Notes under the pieces: model-generated
Database searches by the model: none
What the model was told of the DNA's origin: nothing
What the model saw: only the letters and a program-made list of their open reading frames with translations
Program-made: the position numbers and the translations under genes
NCBI RefSeq assembly: GCF_017353515.1
Contig: NZ_JAFMPY010000004.1
Span: 1-64,000, forward strand
DNA: 64,000 bases
From: Jiella sonneratiae
Lineage (GTDB): Bacteria; Pseudomonadota; Alphaproteobacteria; Rhizobiales; Rhizobiaceae
Direction: 5' to 3'
Shown here: in pieces, positions 55,600 through 64,000 of the stretch
Numbering within the stretch: position 1 is the stretch's first letter
How the letters are laid out: each line of letters begins with the position of its first letter

Positions 55600-57668
55600 G
55601 CCGCTCTGCCCAAAGTTTCCGCCCGGCGCCGTTCCTCGAGCTTCTGGCCGAAGCCGACGAGATGCATCACGTCGAGGATGAGCGCGACGGTGCCGTCGCC
55701 GAGGATGGTCGCGCCGGAAAAGGTCTTCAGGCCGGAATGCAGCCGCGAGAGCTGCTTGATGACGGTCTGGTTGTTGCCGATGATCTGATCGACGACGAGG
55801 CCGACCCGCATGGAATCGGAGGAGACCACCACGACCTTCTGATAGGGGTCCGGCTCACCTTCGGTCTGGAAGAGGCCGCGCAGCTTCAGGAAGGGCACCA
55901 GCTCGCCGCGCAGGTTGAGGAAGCTGCGGCCGCGCGCGTCCTTGTCGACGCCGGTGGGCAGTTCGAGGCACTCCTCGACCGCGGCGAGGGGGATCGTGTA
56001 GCGGTCGTCGCCGACGCGCACCAGGAGCCCGTCGATGATGGCGAGCGTCAGCGGCAGGCGCAGCGTCACGGTGGTGCCCTTGCCGGGCAGCGTGTCGACG
56101 TCGATCGAGCCGCGCAGGCCGTCGATCGTCTTCTTGACGACGTCCATGCCGACGCCGCGGCCGGACAGCGCCGTCACCTGCGCCGCCGTGGAGAAGCCCG
56201 GCTGGAAGATCATCCGGTTGAGTTCGCCCTCGGAGATCGCCTGCCCGGCCGCCAGAAGCCCGGCCTCCTCGGCGCGGCGGCGGATGCGCTCGGCGTTGAG
56301 GCCGGCCCCGTCGTCGGAGACGGCGATCGCCACCTCCGCGCCGCGATGGCTCGCCGAAAGGCGCAGCGTGCCGGTGGCGGGCTTGCCCGCCTCGGCCCGG
56401 CGGTCGGGGTTTTCCAGGCCGTGGTCGACCGAATTGCGGATCAGATGGACGAGCGGATCGGCGAGCTGCTCGATCACCGTCTTGTCGAGTTCGGTGTCCT
56501 CGCCCTCGGTAACGAAGCTGATCGGCTTGCCGAGGTCTTCCGACAGGTCGTGGACGAGGCGGCGGAACCGGCCGAACAACGAGCCGATCGGCACCATGCG
56601 CGTGCCCATGGTGGTGTCGCGCAGGCTCGCCGTCAGACGCTCGATCTCTTCGGCGACGTTGATCAGCGAGGCGTCGTGGATGGTTTCGGCGAGCTGGCTC
56701 AGCCGCGCCTGGGCGATCACCAGTTCGCCCACCCGGTCCATCAGCTCGTCCAGCCGTTCGGCCGGAACGCGCAGCGTCGCGTTGCGCTCGACCTTGGCAC
56801 CGGCGCCGCGCTCGGTGCCACCGGCCGCGGCTTTGGCGGCAGGGCGCTGGGCGGTCTGCGGTTCCGCTGCGGGCGCGGGAGCCGCCGGCTTCGGCGATTC
56901 CGCCATCGCCGGCAGAGCGGCCGGCGCGCCGGGCACGTCTGCGGCATCGGCCGCGAGCGGCTCGATCGAAAGCTCCATGTCGTCGCGCACGAACAGGAAG
57001 ACATCGTCCACCGCGTCCTTGGCAACGTCTGCCCGCAGCGTCACGTCCCAGGCGAGATAGCACTGCTGCGGCTCGATCCTGTCGAGCGTCGGCACCTCGC
57101 CGGCGAGCGCCACGACCTCGCAGGGGCCGAGCCCGCGCAGTTCGTCGAGGAGAAGCAGCGGATTGGTGCCGAGCGTCAGGGCGTCGGCGGGCAGGCGGAA
57201 GCGCACGTGCCAGCCGGCGCCGGCAGGCTGGGCCTGCGAGGTGGCGTCGATGCCGGCGGCCGGGGCGTTTGGCGCCGACGTCGCGGCGGGCGCCGCCTCG
57301 CCGCTGACGGCGACCTTCAGGGCGGCGAGGATCGCCTCGCCCCGCTTCGGATCGCAGTCCGGGTCCTCGATCAGATGGGCGACGTGGTCGCGCGCCTCGA
57401 GGGCCGCGGCGATCAGCCGCCGGTCGGCTGCCGCCTCGCCCTTGCGGACGCGGTCGAAGGCCGTCTCGAATTCATGGATGAATTCGGAGACCGCCGTGAA
57501 GCCGAACATCGCGCCCGAGCCCTTGAGCGTGTGCAGGGCGCGGAAGGCGAGGCCGACCAGTTCGCGGTCGTCCGGCCGTTTCTCGAGATCGAGCAGCGCC
57601 TGTTCCAGCGTCTCGATCAGTTCGTTGGCTTCCTGGCGGAAGACGTCCGCCGGATCGAGCTCGCTCAT
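55596..57668 (-). CDS. cheA: Chemotaxis histidine kinase CheA
   Basis: A 690-residue CheA. Domain P1 has the phosphorylated His46 in [16 protein letters not shown]2-like region spans about 145-245, then an Ala/Pro-rich linker. P3/P4 include [20 protein letters not shown], the N-box [12 protein letters not shown]1 DDGAGLN and G2 [14 protein letters not shown]5 is CheW-like ([16 protein letters not shown]). All kinase boxes are intact. The start overlaps the cheY stop (ATGA). It phosphorylates the upstream CheY and CheB. Confidence 0.97.
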   Translation of the reverse strand: MSELDPADVFRQEANELIETLEQALLDLEKRPDDRELVGLAFRALHTLKGSGAMFGFTAVSEFIHEFETAFDRVRKGEAAADRRLIAAALEARDHVAHLIEDPDCDPKRGEAILAALKVAVSGEAAPAATSAPNAPAAGIDATSQAQPAGAGWHVRFRLPADALTLGTNPLLLLDELRGLGPCEVVALAGEVPTLDRIEPQQCYLAWDVTLRADVAKDAVDDVFLFVRDDMELSIEPLAADAADVPGAPAALPAMAESPKPAAPAPAAEPQTAQRPAAKAAAGGTERGAGAKVERNATLRVPAERLDELMDRVGELVIAQARLSQLAETIHDASLINVAEEIERLTASLRDTTMGTRMVPIGSLFGRFRRLVHDLSEDLGKPISFVTEGEDTELDKTVIEQLADPLVHLIRNSVDHGLENPDRRAEAGKPATGTLRLSASHRGAEVAIAVSDDGAGLNAERIRRRAEEAGLLAAGQAISEGELNRMIFQPGFSTAAQVTALSGRGVGMDVVKKTIDGLRGSIDVDTLPGKGTTVTLRLPLTLAIIDGLLVRVGDDRYTIPLAAVEECLELPTGVDKDARGRSFLNLRGELVPFLKLRGLFQTEGEPDPYQKVVVVSSDSMRVGLVVDQIIGNNQTVIKQLSRLHSGLKTFSGATILGDGTVALILDVMHLVGFGQKLEERRRAETLGRAA

Positions 57669-58033
57669 GCGCCGGCAACCTTGCGCATGACTGCGAGGAG
57701 CTGGTCGGGCTTGAAGGGCTTGACCATCCAGCCGGTGGCGCCGGCCTGCTTGGCCTGGGCCTTCAGCCCCTCGTCGGATTCCGTCGTCAGGAAGACGATC
57801 GGCACGCCGTTGCTCGCCGGCGTCGCCCGGTACTGGCGGATGAAGGACAGTCCGTCCATGCCGGGCATGTTGAGGTCGGTGATCACCGCGTCGACCCGGC
57901 TCGCCGTCGCCTTCTGCAAGGCCTCGCGGCCGTCGCATGCCTCGACGACGGTGTAGCCGGCCTGCTTCAAGGTCATGCCGACCATCTGCCGAACCGAGGC
58001 AGAATCGTCGACCATGAGGATGGTCTTGCCCAT
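57665..58033 (-). CDS. cheY: Chemotaxis response regulator CheY
   Basis: A 122-residue single receiver domain: acidic pair in [11 protein letters not shown], phospho-Asp53 in ITDLNMPGMDGLSFI, switch Thr in VFLTTESDE and Lys105 in MVKPFKP. It is a stand-alone output protein that would bind the flagellar switch or act as a phosphate sink. No flagellar genes are in this window. GGGAG lies just upstream of the ATG; cheA follows with a 4-nt overlap. Confidence 0.95.
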   Translation of the reverse strand: MGKTILMVDDSASVRQMVGMTLKQAGYTVVEACDGREALQKATASRVDAVITDLNMPGMDGLSFIRQYRATPASNGVPIVFLTTESDEGLKAQAKQAGATGWMVKPFKPDQLLAVMRKVAGA

Positions 58034-58179
58034 GGGAGCTCCCGAGAGAGATTGCGGTTTTCGTGAAGAGGCGGGGCGACCCGCCGGAGATGCCCCGCCG
58101 AGCGGGACGCGTGCGACGCGACCGCTCAAGGGCGGTCCGCGCGCTGTGCGGGATCGGCGAGCAGCCGAGAAGCGGCCGG

Positions 58180-58512
58180 TCAGGCCGAGCCGGCGATCAG
58201 GACGTCGTCGAATTCCCGGCGAAGCCCGGCACGATCGATCGCGAGAGCCAGCGTTCCGGCTTCGTCCGCGTCGATCGAAAACGCGCTTCCGGCAGCCGAG
58301 GCGGACTTTCGCGCCGACAGGAGAAGCTGCAGCACCGCGACGTCGATCGACTGAAGGTCGCCGGTCCGGATCGCAAGGGCACCGCGGGCGAGGCGATCGC
58401 GCAGGTCGGCGGCGAGAGCATCGACATCGCGAATACTCACGTCGCCGGCGAGTGCGTAATCCGAAGGCGTCTCGCCGCCGTCCCTCGTCTGTGTCTGGTG
58501 CCCCGCGTCCAT
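58180..58512 (-). CDS. STAS-domain protein of the chemotaxis operon
   Basis: A 110-residue STAS domain (YALAGDVSIRDVDALAADLR, LQSIDVAVLQLLLSARKSAS, and LALAIDRAGLRREFDD at the C-terminus). In SpoIIAA-type STAS proteins the phosphorylated Ser follows an Asp (DSS). Here the matching site reads IDVAVLQ, so the phospho-acceptor is absent. The family often heads Hyphomicrobiales chemotaxis operons. The ATG at 58512 was chosen; a TTG 30 nt upstream is also possible. Role unknown, perhaps structural. Confidence 0.75.
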   Translation of the reverse strand: MDAGHQTQTRDGGETPSDYALAGDVSIRDVDALAADLRDRLARGALAIRTGDLQSIDVAVLQLLLSARKSASAAGSAFSIDADEAGTLALAIDRAGLRREFDDVLIAGSA

Positions 58513-58859
58513 ACTCTCGTCCAATGCTTTGATCTTCAACAAAGTCGCTCTGAACCCATTGATAAAGACCTAACGACGCGCCCGCTGACGAAGAACTGTG
58601 ACATTTCAGGATGGCCGATGGTCTCGAAAGTCTAAATATCGAAAATAACGGCCGGCCGGCGCCGTGTTTCATAAGCTTTCCGACCGATTCGGTCGGCCGT
58701 TGCATGGCGGTGGGCGAGGGCGCCGGCGTGACGGCTTGTCCGACACATCCGGATTCTCGATTGCAAACCAAGTCTCGATGAAAATCAGTATTCCAGGCCT
58801 TAGCCATCGCCGATGCCACCCGGCATCGTGGATCGCGCCGGGATCGGGCGATCGGTACC
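58513..58859. other. Promoter region of the chemotaxis operon
   Basis: A 347-bp gap between the HD-GYP stop and the STAS start. It contains an AT-richer stretch (about 58615-58670, CTAAATATCGAAAATAACGG followed by CCGGCCGG) and another near 58770-58795. No gene is supported. The chemotaxis promoter is expected here. Confidence 0.4.
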
Positions 58860-59912
58860 CTATGCAGCGACGGTGAGATCGGCGGGCTGCGGCGCCGCGA
58901 CGAGGGCGGCGATCTGCGGCCAGCACGCCACGAAGGCCTCGACGCAGGCGGGATCGAAATGGCTGCCGCCGGATCTGACGATCTCGGCGAAGGCCTTCTC
59001 GACCGGCCAGGCCGGCTTGTAGGGACGCTGCGAGCAGAGCGCGTCGAAGACGTCGGCGACGGCGGTGATCCGGCCCTCGACCGGGATGGCACTGCCCGAC
59101 AGCCCGGCCGGATAGCCGCTTCCGTCCCATTTTTCGTGGTGGGTGCGCGCGACCTCGGCGGCGACGCGCACCACCTCGGTCGATGCGTCGCCGAGAATCT
59201 CAACACCGAATTCGACATGGCGGCGCATCAGTGCCGTCTCGTCGGCAGTCAGCCGGCCGGGTTTCTGGAGGATCGCGTCGGAAATGCCGATCTTGCCGAT
59301 GTCGTGCAGCGGCGCGGCGAGATAGAGGATGCGGGAGGCCTCGTCTCCGAGACCGAGCCGCAGGGCGATCAGGCGGCAGATCTCCGCCACCCGCGAAACG
59401 TGCTCTCCCGTCGTGCCGTCGCGGAATTCGATGGCCCGCGCCAGCCGCCAGATGATCTCTTCCTCCCGCGCCACGAGCTTCGCCGTTGCCGCCGCGACGT
59501 CGGCGGCGAGCAGGCTGGCGCGGTCGGAGAGCTCGATCTGGGCCTGGCGCAGGGCGACGAGATTGCGCACCCGTGCCTCGAATTCCACCCAGTCGAAGGG
59601 CTTGTTCAGAAAGTCGGTGGCGCCGGCCTGGATGGCTTCGCGTTTCAGTTCCTGGCCGATGGTCGAGGCGACCATGATCATCGGCACCAGCCGGTAGCGA
59701 TCGAGGCCGCGCAGGACCTTCAGCACCTCGATGCCGTCGAGCTTCGGCATGACGTAGTCGACGAGGACGAGGTCGAACTGGCAGCGCCGGCATTCCTCGA
59801 GCGCGAGTTCCGGGTCGAGGCAGACCGAGGCGCGCAGCCCCGGGATCTCCGCGATCCTGGCCGCGATGGCGGCGGCGCTCGATCGGCTGTCGTCGATGAC
59901 CATCACGCGCAT
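58860..59912 (-). CDS. Response regulator with HD-GYP phosphodiesterase domain
   Basis: A 350-residue protein. The receiver domain (1-120) has the phospho-Asp52 in LVLVDYVMPKLDG and Lys in LNKPFDW. A short coiled coil (about 125-155) connects to an HD-GYP domain (about 160-345) with HDIGKIGI (His203, Asp204) and HHEKWDGSGYPAGL, including the GYP signature. It should hydrolyse c-di-GMP when phosphorylated. The partner kinase is not adjacent. The ATG at 59912 was preferred because the receiver begins there after GGGGGGATCG; an ATG 57 nt upstream is possible. Confidence 0.92.
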   Translation of the reverse strand: MRVMVIDDSRSSAAAIAARIAEIPGLRASVCLDPELALEECRRCQFDLVLVDYVMPKLDGIEVLKVLRGLDRYRLVPMIMVASTIGQELKREAIQAGATDFLNKPFDWVEFEARVRNLVALRQAQIELSDRASLLAADVAAATAKLVAREEEIIWRLARAIEFRDGTTGEHVSRVAEICRLIALRLGLGDEASRILYLAAPLHDIGKIGISDAILQKPGRLTADETALMRRHVEFGVEILGDASTEVVRVAAEVARTHHEKWDGSGYPAGLSGSAIPVEGRITAVADVFDALCSQRPYKPAWPVEKAFAEIVRSGGSHFDPACVEAFVACWPQIAALVAAPQPADLTVAA

Positions 59913-60034
59913 GCCGGTCGATCCCCCCAACGATCGCAGAGCAACTCTTCTTTGCTTAAAGTCTCCCACCTAAAGAAACGTTGAAGTGTTGCGGGTCGAA
60001 TGTCTCGATACGAAGCATCAGGCTGCCGGTCATA

Positions 60035-62050
60035 TCAGAGCCGGCGCAGTGCTTCGAAGCAGGCGGCGAAGGCCGAGCCCTGTCGCCAGAACACCGGCGG
60101 CGCGCCGATGGGCGCCTCGACGGTGACCTCGCCGCCGCCGGCGAATGTTTCGCCCGACCACAGATGCACCCATGTCTCGCCCTGAGGCAGATAAGTCGTC
60201 CACCGCGTCTCTCCGGCCTTCCAGACCGGCGCGACCAGCATGTCGCGGCCGAAGAGATAGGCGTCGAAGACCTCGAAGCAGCGGCGGTCCTCCTCGTGAT
60301 GGAAGAACAGCGGCCGCTGCAGCGGCCAGCCCTTTTCCGCCGCCTCGTCGCGCAGCGATGAGAGATAGGGCAGGAGCGCCCGGTGGATTCGTGTCATCCG
60401 GGCGAAGTGGGCGAGCACCGCGCCGTCCTCGTGGATCTGCAGGTTCTGCTTCGGCCGGTTGCCCTCGTGGCTCCGCATCACCGGCGTGAAGGCCGCCATC
60501 TCCGCCCAGCGCATGATCAGCTCGGGGGTGCGGAGGTTGCCGAAGAGGCTGGTGTATCCGCCGATGTCGGAGTGGTGATAGGCGTTGCCGAGGAGCCCGG
60601 AGGACAGCGCCCCGACGATGGCGGTGACGAGGCCGTCGTGGCGGGAGAAGTCGACCGACTGGTCCCCCGCCCAGACGAGCGGGCAGTGCGCCTGGATGCC
60701 CGAATAGCCGGCCCGCATGAAGAACACCACGTCGCCGGTGCGCCCGCGCTTCTCGACGGCGCGGGCATTCACCGCCCCCCAGAGCACCGGCCACAGGTTG
60801 TGCATCAGCCGCGGATCGGCGCCGTTCTTCAGATGGAGGTCGATCGGCAGATATTCCCCGAAATCGGCCATCCAGCCGGACAGGCCGAGATCCAGCATGT
60901 TCTCGCCGATCACCCGTTCCTCGAACCAGCGGCAGGCGTCGGGATCGGTGAAGTCGACGACGCCGCAGTCGAACTCGCCGAAATCAACGAGATGGGTGCG
61001 GCCCGCCTCGTTGGTCGCGAAATAGCCCTTCGCCTCGGCCTCGCGGAACAGCGCGCCGTCGTCGCAGAGATAAGGATTGACGTAGCCGAGGAAGCGGATG
61101 CCGCGTTCGCCGAGTTCTGCGATGCGGCGCTTCAGGTCCGGATAGCGCGTCCCGCTCGCCTGCCAGTCCCAGAAGAGGCGGGTGCCGAAGGAGGTCTCGC
61201 GCACCCCCGACCAGTCCTCGCACCAGAGCGCCGAGACCGCCGCGCCCGCTTCGACGTAGCGTTCGAGCGTGTCGAAGGAGGCGGCCCCGTGCTTCAGCCC
61301 GACGATCGCGCCTTCCATCGCCCAGTCCGGCAGCTTCGGCTGGCGGCCGAAGCGATCGGCCATGGCGGTGACGAGGCCGGCGATCGAACCCCGCGCGAAG
61401 AACTCGATGCGCTCCGGCATCGCCCAGACCTCGATCTCGTGGAAGCCCCGGTGGCGGAAGTCGAGGACCGCATAGGCGGTGGTCTCGACATGCGCGGCGT
61501 AGCGGCGCGAGGAGAGGAAGGTTGGCTGCGGATAGTTGGTGTTGAAGTAGTCGCCGCCGGCGCGCCCCGTCCGGTCCGCCTCGAAGGTGATCGCCGTCGT
61601 CTTGTCGCGGCCGACGCCGGGCTCGGAGGTCCACATCGGAAAGCGCCGGCCGGAAAGGTCGAGATAGGACATCTGCTCGCCGCCGCCGAAGAGACGTTCG
61701 CCCTCCTCCGCGACGAGCCGCAGCCAGAAGCGGTTGAAGCCGGGTGCGGCGGCTTCGACCCGAAGCATCGAGCGACCGGGCTCGGCGGTCACCGTCAGCC
61801 AAAGCAGCGGCGGCTCGGCGGGCGAGGGCGCGAGCGCGATGCGCCAGCCGTCGCCCTGCCGCGACGGCGCGGCATCGGCAAGCGGCAGGCGGGCGGTGAC
61901 GTAGTCCTCGATGTCGAAATTGCCGCGATACATCGCCATCCGCTCCTCGCCGCGGCCGAGGAAGACGGCGGGCGCCTCCCGTCGGTGCGAGAGGATGAGG
62001 CGGTCGTCGAGGAAAAGGTCGAAGCCGCCGTCGGCCGGTTCGCAGCGCAT
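60035..62050 (-). CDS. yihQ: Sulfoquinovosidase (GH31 family)
   Basis: A 671-residue GH31 glycosidase matching YihQ, which frees sulfoquinovose from sulfoquinovosyl glycerol and diacylglycerol. The YihQ-type segment EQMSYLDLSGRRFPMWTSEP begins at residue 125. The nucleophile is Asp396 (WMADFGEYLP) and the acid/base Asp463 (WAGDQSVDFSRHDG). The sulfonate-binding residues known from E. coli YihQ (Arg301, Trp304, Tyr508) have equivalents Arg291, Trp294 (TRLFWDW) and Tyr499 (SDIGGYTS), at a constant offset of 9-10. Other GH31 alpha-glucosidases lack this set. No signal peptide. The start lies 23 nt after the dehydrogenase stop. Confidence 0.92.
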   Translation of the reverse strand: MRCEPADGGFDLFLDDRLILSHRREAPAVFLGRGEERMAMYRGNFDIEDYVTARLPLADAAPSRQGDGWRIALAPSPAEPPLLWLTVTAEPGRSMLRVEAAAPGFNRFWLRLVAEEGERLFGGGEQMSYLDLSGRRFPMWTSEPGVGRDKTTAITFEADRTGRAGGDYFNTNYPQPTFLSSRRYAAHVETTAYAVLDFRHRGFHEIEVWAMPERIEFFARGSIAGLVTAMADRFGRQPKLPDWAMEGAIVGLKHGAASFDTLERYVEAGAAVSALWCEDWSGVRETSFGTRLFWDWQASGTRYPDLKRRIAELGERGIRFLGYVNPYLCDDGALFREAEAKGYFATNEAGRTHLVDFGEFDCGVVDFTDPDACRWFEERVIGENMLDLGLSGWMADFGEYLPIDLHLKNGADPRLMHNLWPVLWGAVNARAVEKRGRTGDVVFFMRAGYSGIQAHCPLVWAGDQSVDFSRHDGLVTAIVGALSSGLLGNAYHHSDIGGYTSLFGNLRTPELIMRWAEMAAFTPVMRSHEGNRPKQNLQIHEDGAVLAHFARMTRIHRALLPYLSSLRDEAAEKGWPLQRPLFFHHEEDRRCFEVFDAYLFGRDMLVAPVWKAGETRWTTYLPQGETWVHLWSGETFAGGGEVTVEAPIGAPPVFWRQGSAFAACFEALRRL

Positions 62051-62073
62051 CGTTCCGGGCGCCTTTCCGCGCG

Positions 62074-62856
<783 letters not shown>

Positions 62857-63744
62857 TCAGACCTCCGCGTCGAAGAGCGGTTCGGCAAGGCCCGGAACCT
62901 CGGTCTCCATGGCGAAGACCCCGCCGGAATGCGGCAGGCGCTCCAGTTCCTCGGGCGCGCGGCCGCTCCGCGCCGACGTGACGTAGAGCGTCCTCAGGTC
63001 CCTGCCGCCGAAGGCGACCATCGTCGTGCACCGGGCCGGCACGGGATATTCGGCGAGCAGCTCGCCGCGCGGTGAACGGCGCTGCACCCGGCCGCCCTCC
63101 CAGAGCGCCGACCAGTAGCAGCCTTCGGCGTCGACGGCGCCGCCGTCCGGCCGGGCGCGGTCGGCGGCATCGGGGTCGAGCCGGGCGAAGACCCGGCGGT
63201 TCGTCGCCGCACCCGTCTCCTCGTCGTAGTCGTAGGCGTAGACGGCAAAGCGCGGCGTGTCCGAGTGGTACATCGTGCGGCCGTCCGGCGAGAAGGCGAG
63301 GCCGTTGGAGGTCATGATGCCGCCCTCGATCCTCTCGAGCCCGCGCCTGTCGTAGCGATAGAGGCCGGCCGTGCCGCCGTCGCCGGTCTCGTCGATGGTG
63401 CCGAGGACGAAGCGGCCGCGCGGGTCGGTGCGCCCGTCGTTGAAGCGGTTGGTCGCCGCGGGCTCGGCGTTCGGCGCCAGCATGGCGATGCGCTCGCCGT
63501 CGGGGCCGAGATGCCAGACGCCGGAGCGCAGGCCCGCGACGAAGCCGCCGCCCTTGCGGATCGCGAAGCAGCCGATCTCTTCCGAAAGGCCGATGGTGGT
63601 GTGGCGCCGGCTTGCCGGCTCGAAGCGATGGAGCTTCATGCCCTTGATGTCGACGAAGTAGAGCGCCTGCTCGGCGCCCGACCAGACCGGTCCTTCGCCG
63701 AGCTCGCAGCGGCTGTCGAGGACGAGGGAGAAGGGCGAGGTCAT
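62857..63744 (-). CDS. SMP-30/gluconolactonase-family lactonase, probable sulfogluconolactonase
   Basis: A 295-residue six-bladed propeller of the SMP-30 family. Metal ligands are visible: Glu in CELGEGPVW (residue 16), Asn in TNRFNDGRTDPRG, Asn in TSNGLAFSPDG and Asp in HSDTPRFAVYAYD. These enzymes open sugar-1,5-lactones. Next to the SDR and sulfoquinovosidase it most likely hydrolyses 6-deoxy-6-sulfogluconolactone to 6-deoxy-6-sulfogluconate. It appears to be the first gene of a three-gene operon. The dehydratase, aldolase and sulfolactaldehyde dehydrogenase of the pathway are not in the window. Confidence 0.85.
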   Translation of the reverse strand: MTSPFSLVLDSRCELGEGPVWSGAEQALYFVDIKGMKLHRFEPASRRHTTIGLSEEIGCFAIRKGGGFVAGLRSGVWHLGPDGERIAMLAPNAEPAATNRFNDGRTDPRGRFVLGTIDETGDGGTAGLYRYDRRGLERIEGGIMTSNGLAFSPDGRTMYHSDTPRFAVYAYDYDEETGAATNRRVFARLDPDAADRARPDGGAVDAEGCYWSALWEGGRVQRRSPRGELLAEYPVPARCTTMVAFGGRDLRTLYVTSARSGRAPEELERLPHSGGVFAMETEVPGLAEPLFDAEV

Positions 63745-63813
63745 GACGGTTGTCCTTATCTGCGGCCGGGCATCACGACCGCGGTCGAACTGGTTCGCCT
63801 GGTGAAGAACTCT

Positions 63814-63971
63814 CAACGCGTCGTCATCCCGGCCCCCGAGCCGGGATCCATTCCAAATCATTGCCGCTGCAGCGACAGATCAATACGATGTCGGTGCGCT
63901 ATCCGGGCCGATTTCCCGGTTGCGAGGCAGAGGAATGGATCCCGGGTCAAGCCCGGGATGACGAAGCGTTG
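63814..63971. repeat. Inverted repeat with 40-bp arms at the right edge
   Basis: Arms 63814-63854 and 63932-63971 are reverse complements apart from the middle. Both read CAACGC, then TCGTCATCCCGG at one end and CCGGGATCCATTCC at the other, with a variable 7-8 bp centre and a 77-bp spacer. GTCATCCCGGGCTTGACCCGG-type sequences are, as I recall, among the commonest dispersed repeats of alphaproteobacteria. It lies upstream of the lactonase operon, so it may separate it from whatever follows. The rest of 63745-64000 shows nothing. Confidence 0.8.
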
Positions 63972-64000
63972 ATGCGTCTACAGGGGTCTCCAACATCGAT

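Overview
The window is high-GC, gene-dense DNA from an alphaproteobacterium, most likely a member of the Hyphomicrobiales (Rhizobiales). The evidence is the divergent cobS/cobT pair, the many TRAP and ABC uptake systems with GntR, MarR and LysR regulators, a complete chemotaxis operon, and intergenic palindromes of types I remember from rhizobial genomes. A closer placement (Aurantimonas/Jiella-like) would be a guess. I see no rRNA, tRNA, CRISPR array, phage or IS element. The codon-biased, GC-rich DNA opens many long antisense frames, which were ignored.

Layout. (1) 139-549: a hicBA toxin-antitoxin pair whose toxin looks frameshifted. (2) 731-8149: a minus-strand operon for CoA activation and uptake of an organic acid (acyl-CoA ligase, enoyl-CoA hydratase, SDR, TRAP transporter DctPQM). 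A MarR gene is divergent, with a 20-bp palindrome between. (3) 8231-26613: mostly housekeeping genes: cold-shock protein, sugar MFS porter, P19-like iron protein, cobS/cobT, a PanE-like reductase, Usp, a PRC-barrel protein, a chemoreceptor, adenine deaminase, an APC permease, threonine dehydratase, a PAS-PAS-GGDEF protein and gamma-glutamyltransferase. (4) 26726-39842: a tight minus-strand cluster with a PotABC-like ABC importer that has two different ATPases and two binding proteins, two SDRs, a cyclic-imidase-like hydrolase, a His-rich CobW GTPase and a small CxxC protein. It is divergent from a GntR regulator with two HTH domains, which is followed by an asparaginase. Two copies of a 17-bp motif lie in the divergent promoter region. 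Together these could import and open a cyclic imide or amide and deamidate the half-amide (inference).

(5) 39879-48698: a LysR regulator, also with two HTH domains, divergent from an eight-gene operon. The operon has a Tat-exported binding protein, two dihydroxyphthalate-decarboxylase-like proteins, a LigI-like and a LigJ-like hydrolase/hydratase, an ABC ATPase and permease, and an HpcH/HpaI aldolase. It resembles the lower part of the protocatechuate 4,5-cleavage or gallate pathway with its own importer. (6) 48906-59912: a chemotaxis operon (STAS, CheY, CheA, CheW, receptor, CheW, CheR, CheB and a soluble receptor-like protein), then upstream a REC-HD-GYP protein. (7) 60035-63744: lactonase, SDR dehydrogenase and a GH31 enzyme with all the sulfoquinovosidase signature residues. 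This is the upper part of a sulfoglycolytic Entner-Doudoroff route for sulfoquinovose.

The least ordinary items are the two neighbouring regulators with duplicated HTH domains, the ATPase pair in which one member lacks its H-loop histidine, the seven-copy 16-bp repeat feeding into the asparaginase start, the soluble protein with two degenerate receptor hairpins, and the sulfoquinovose genes.
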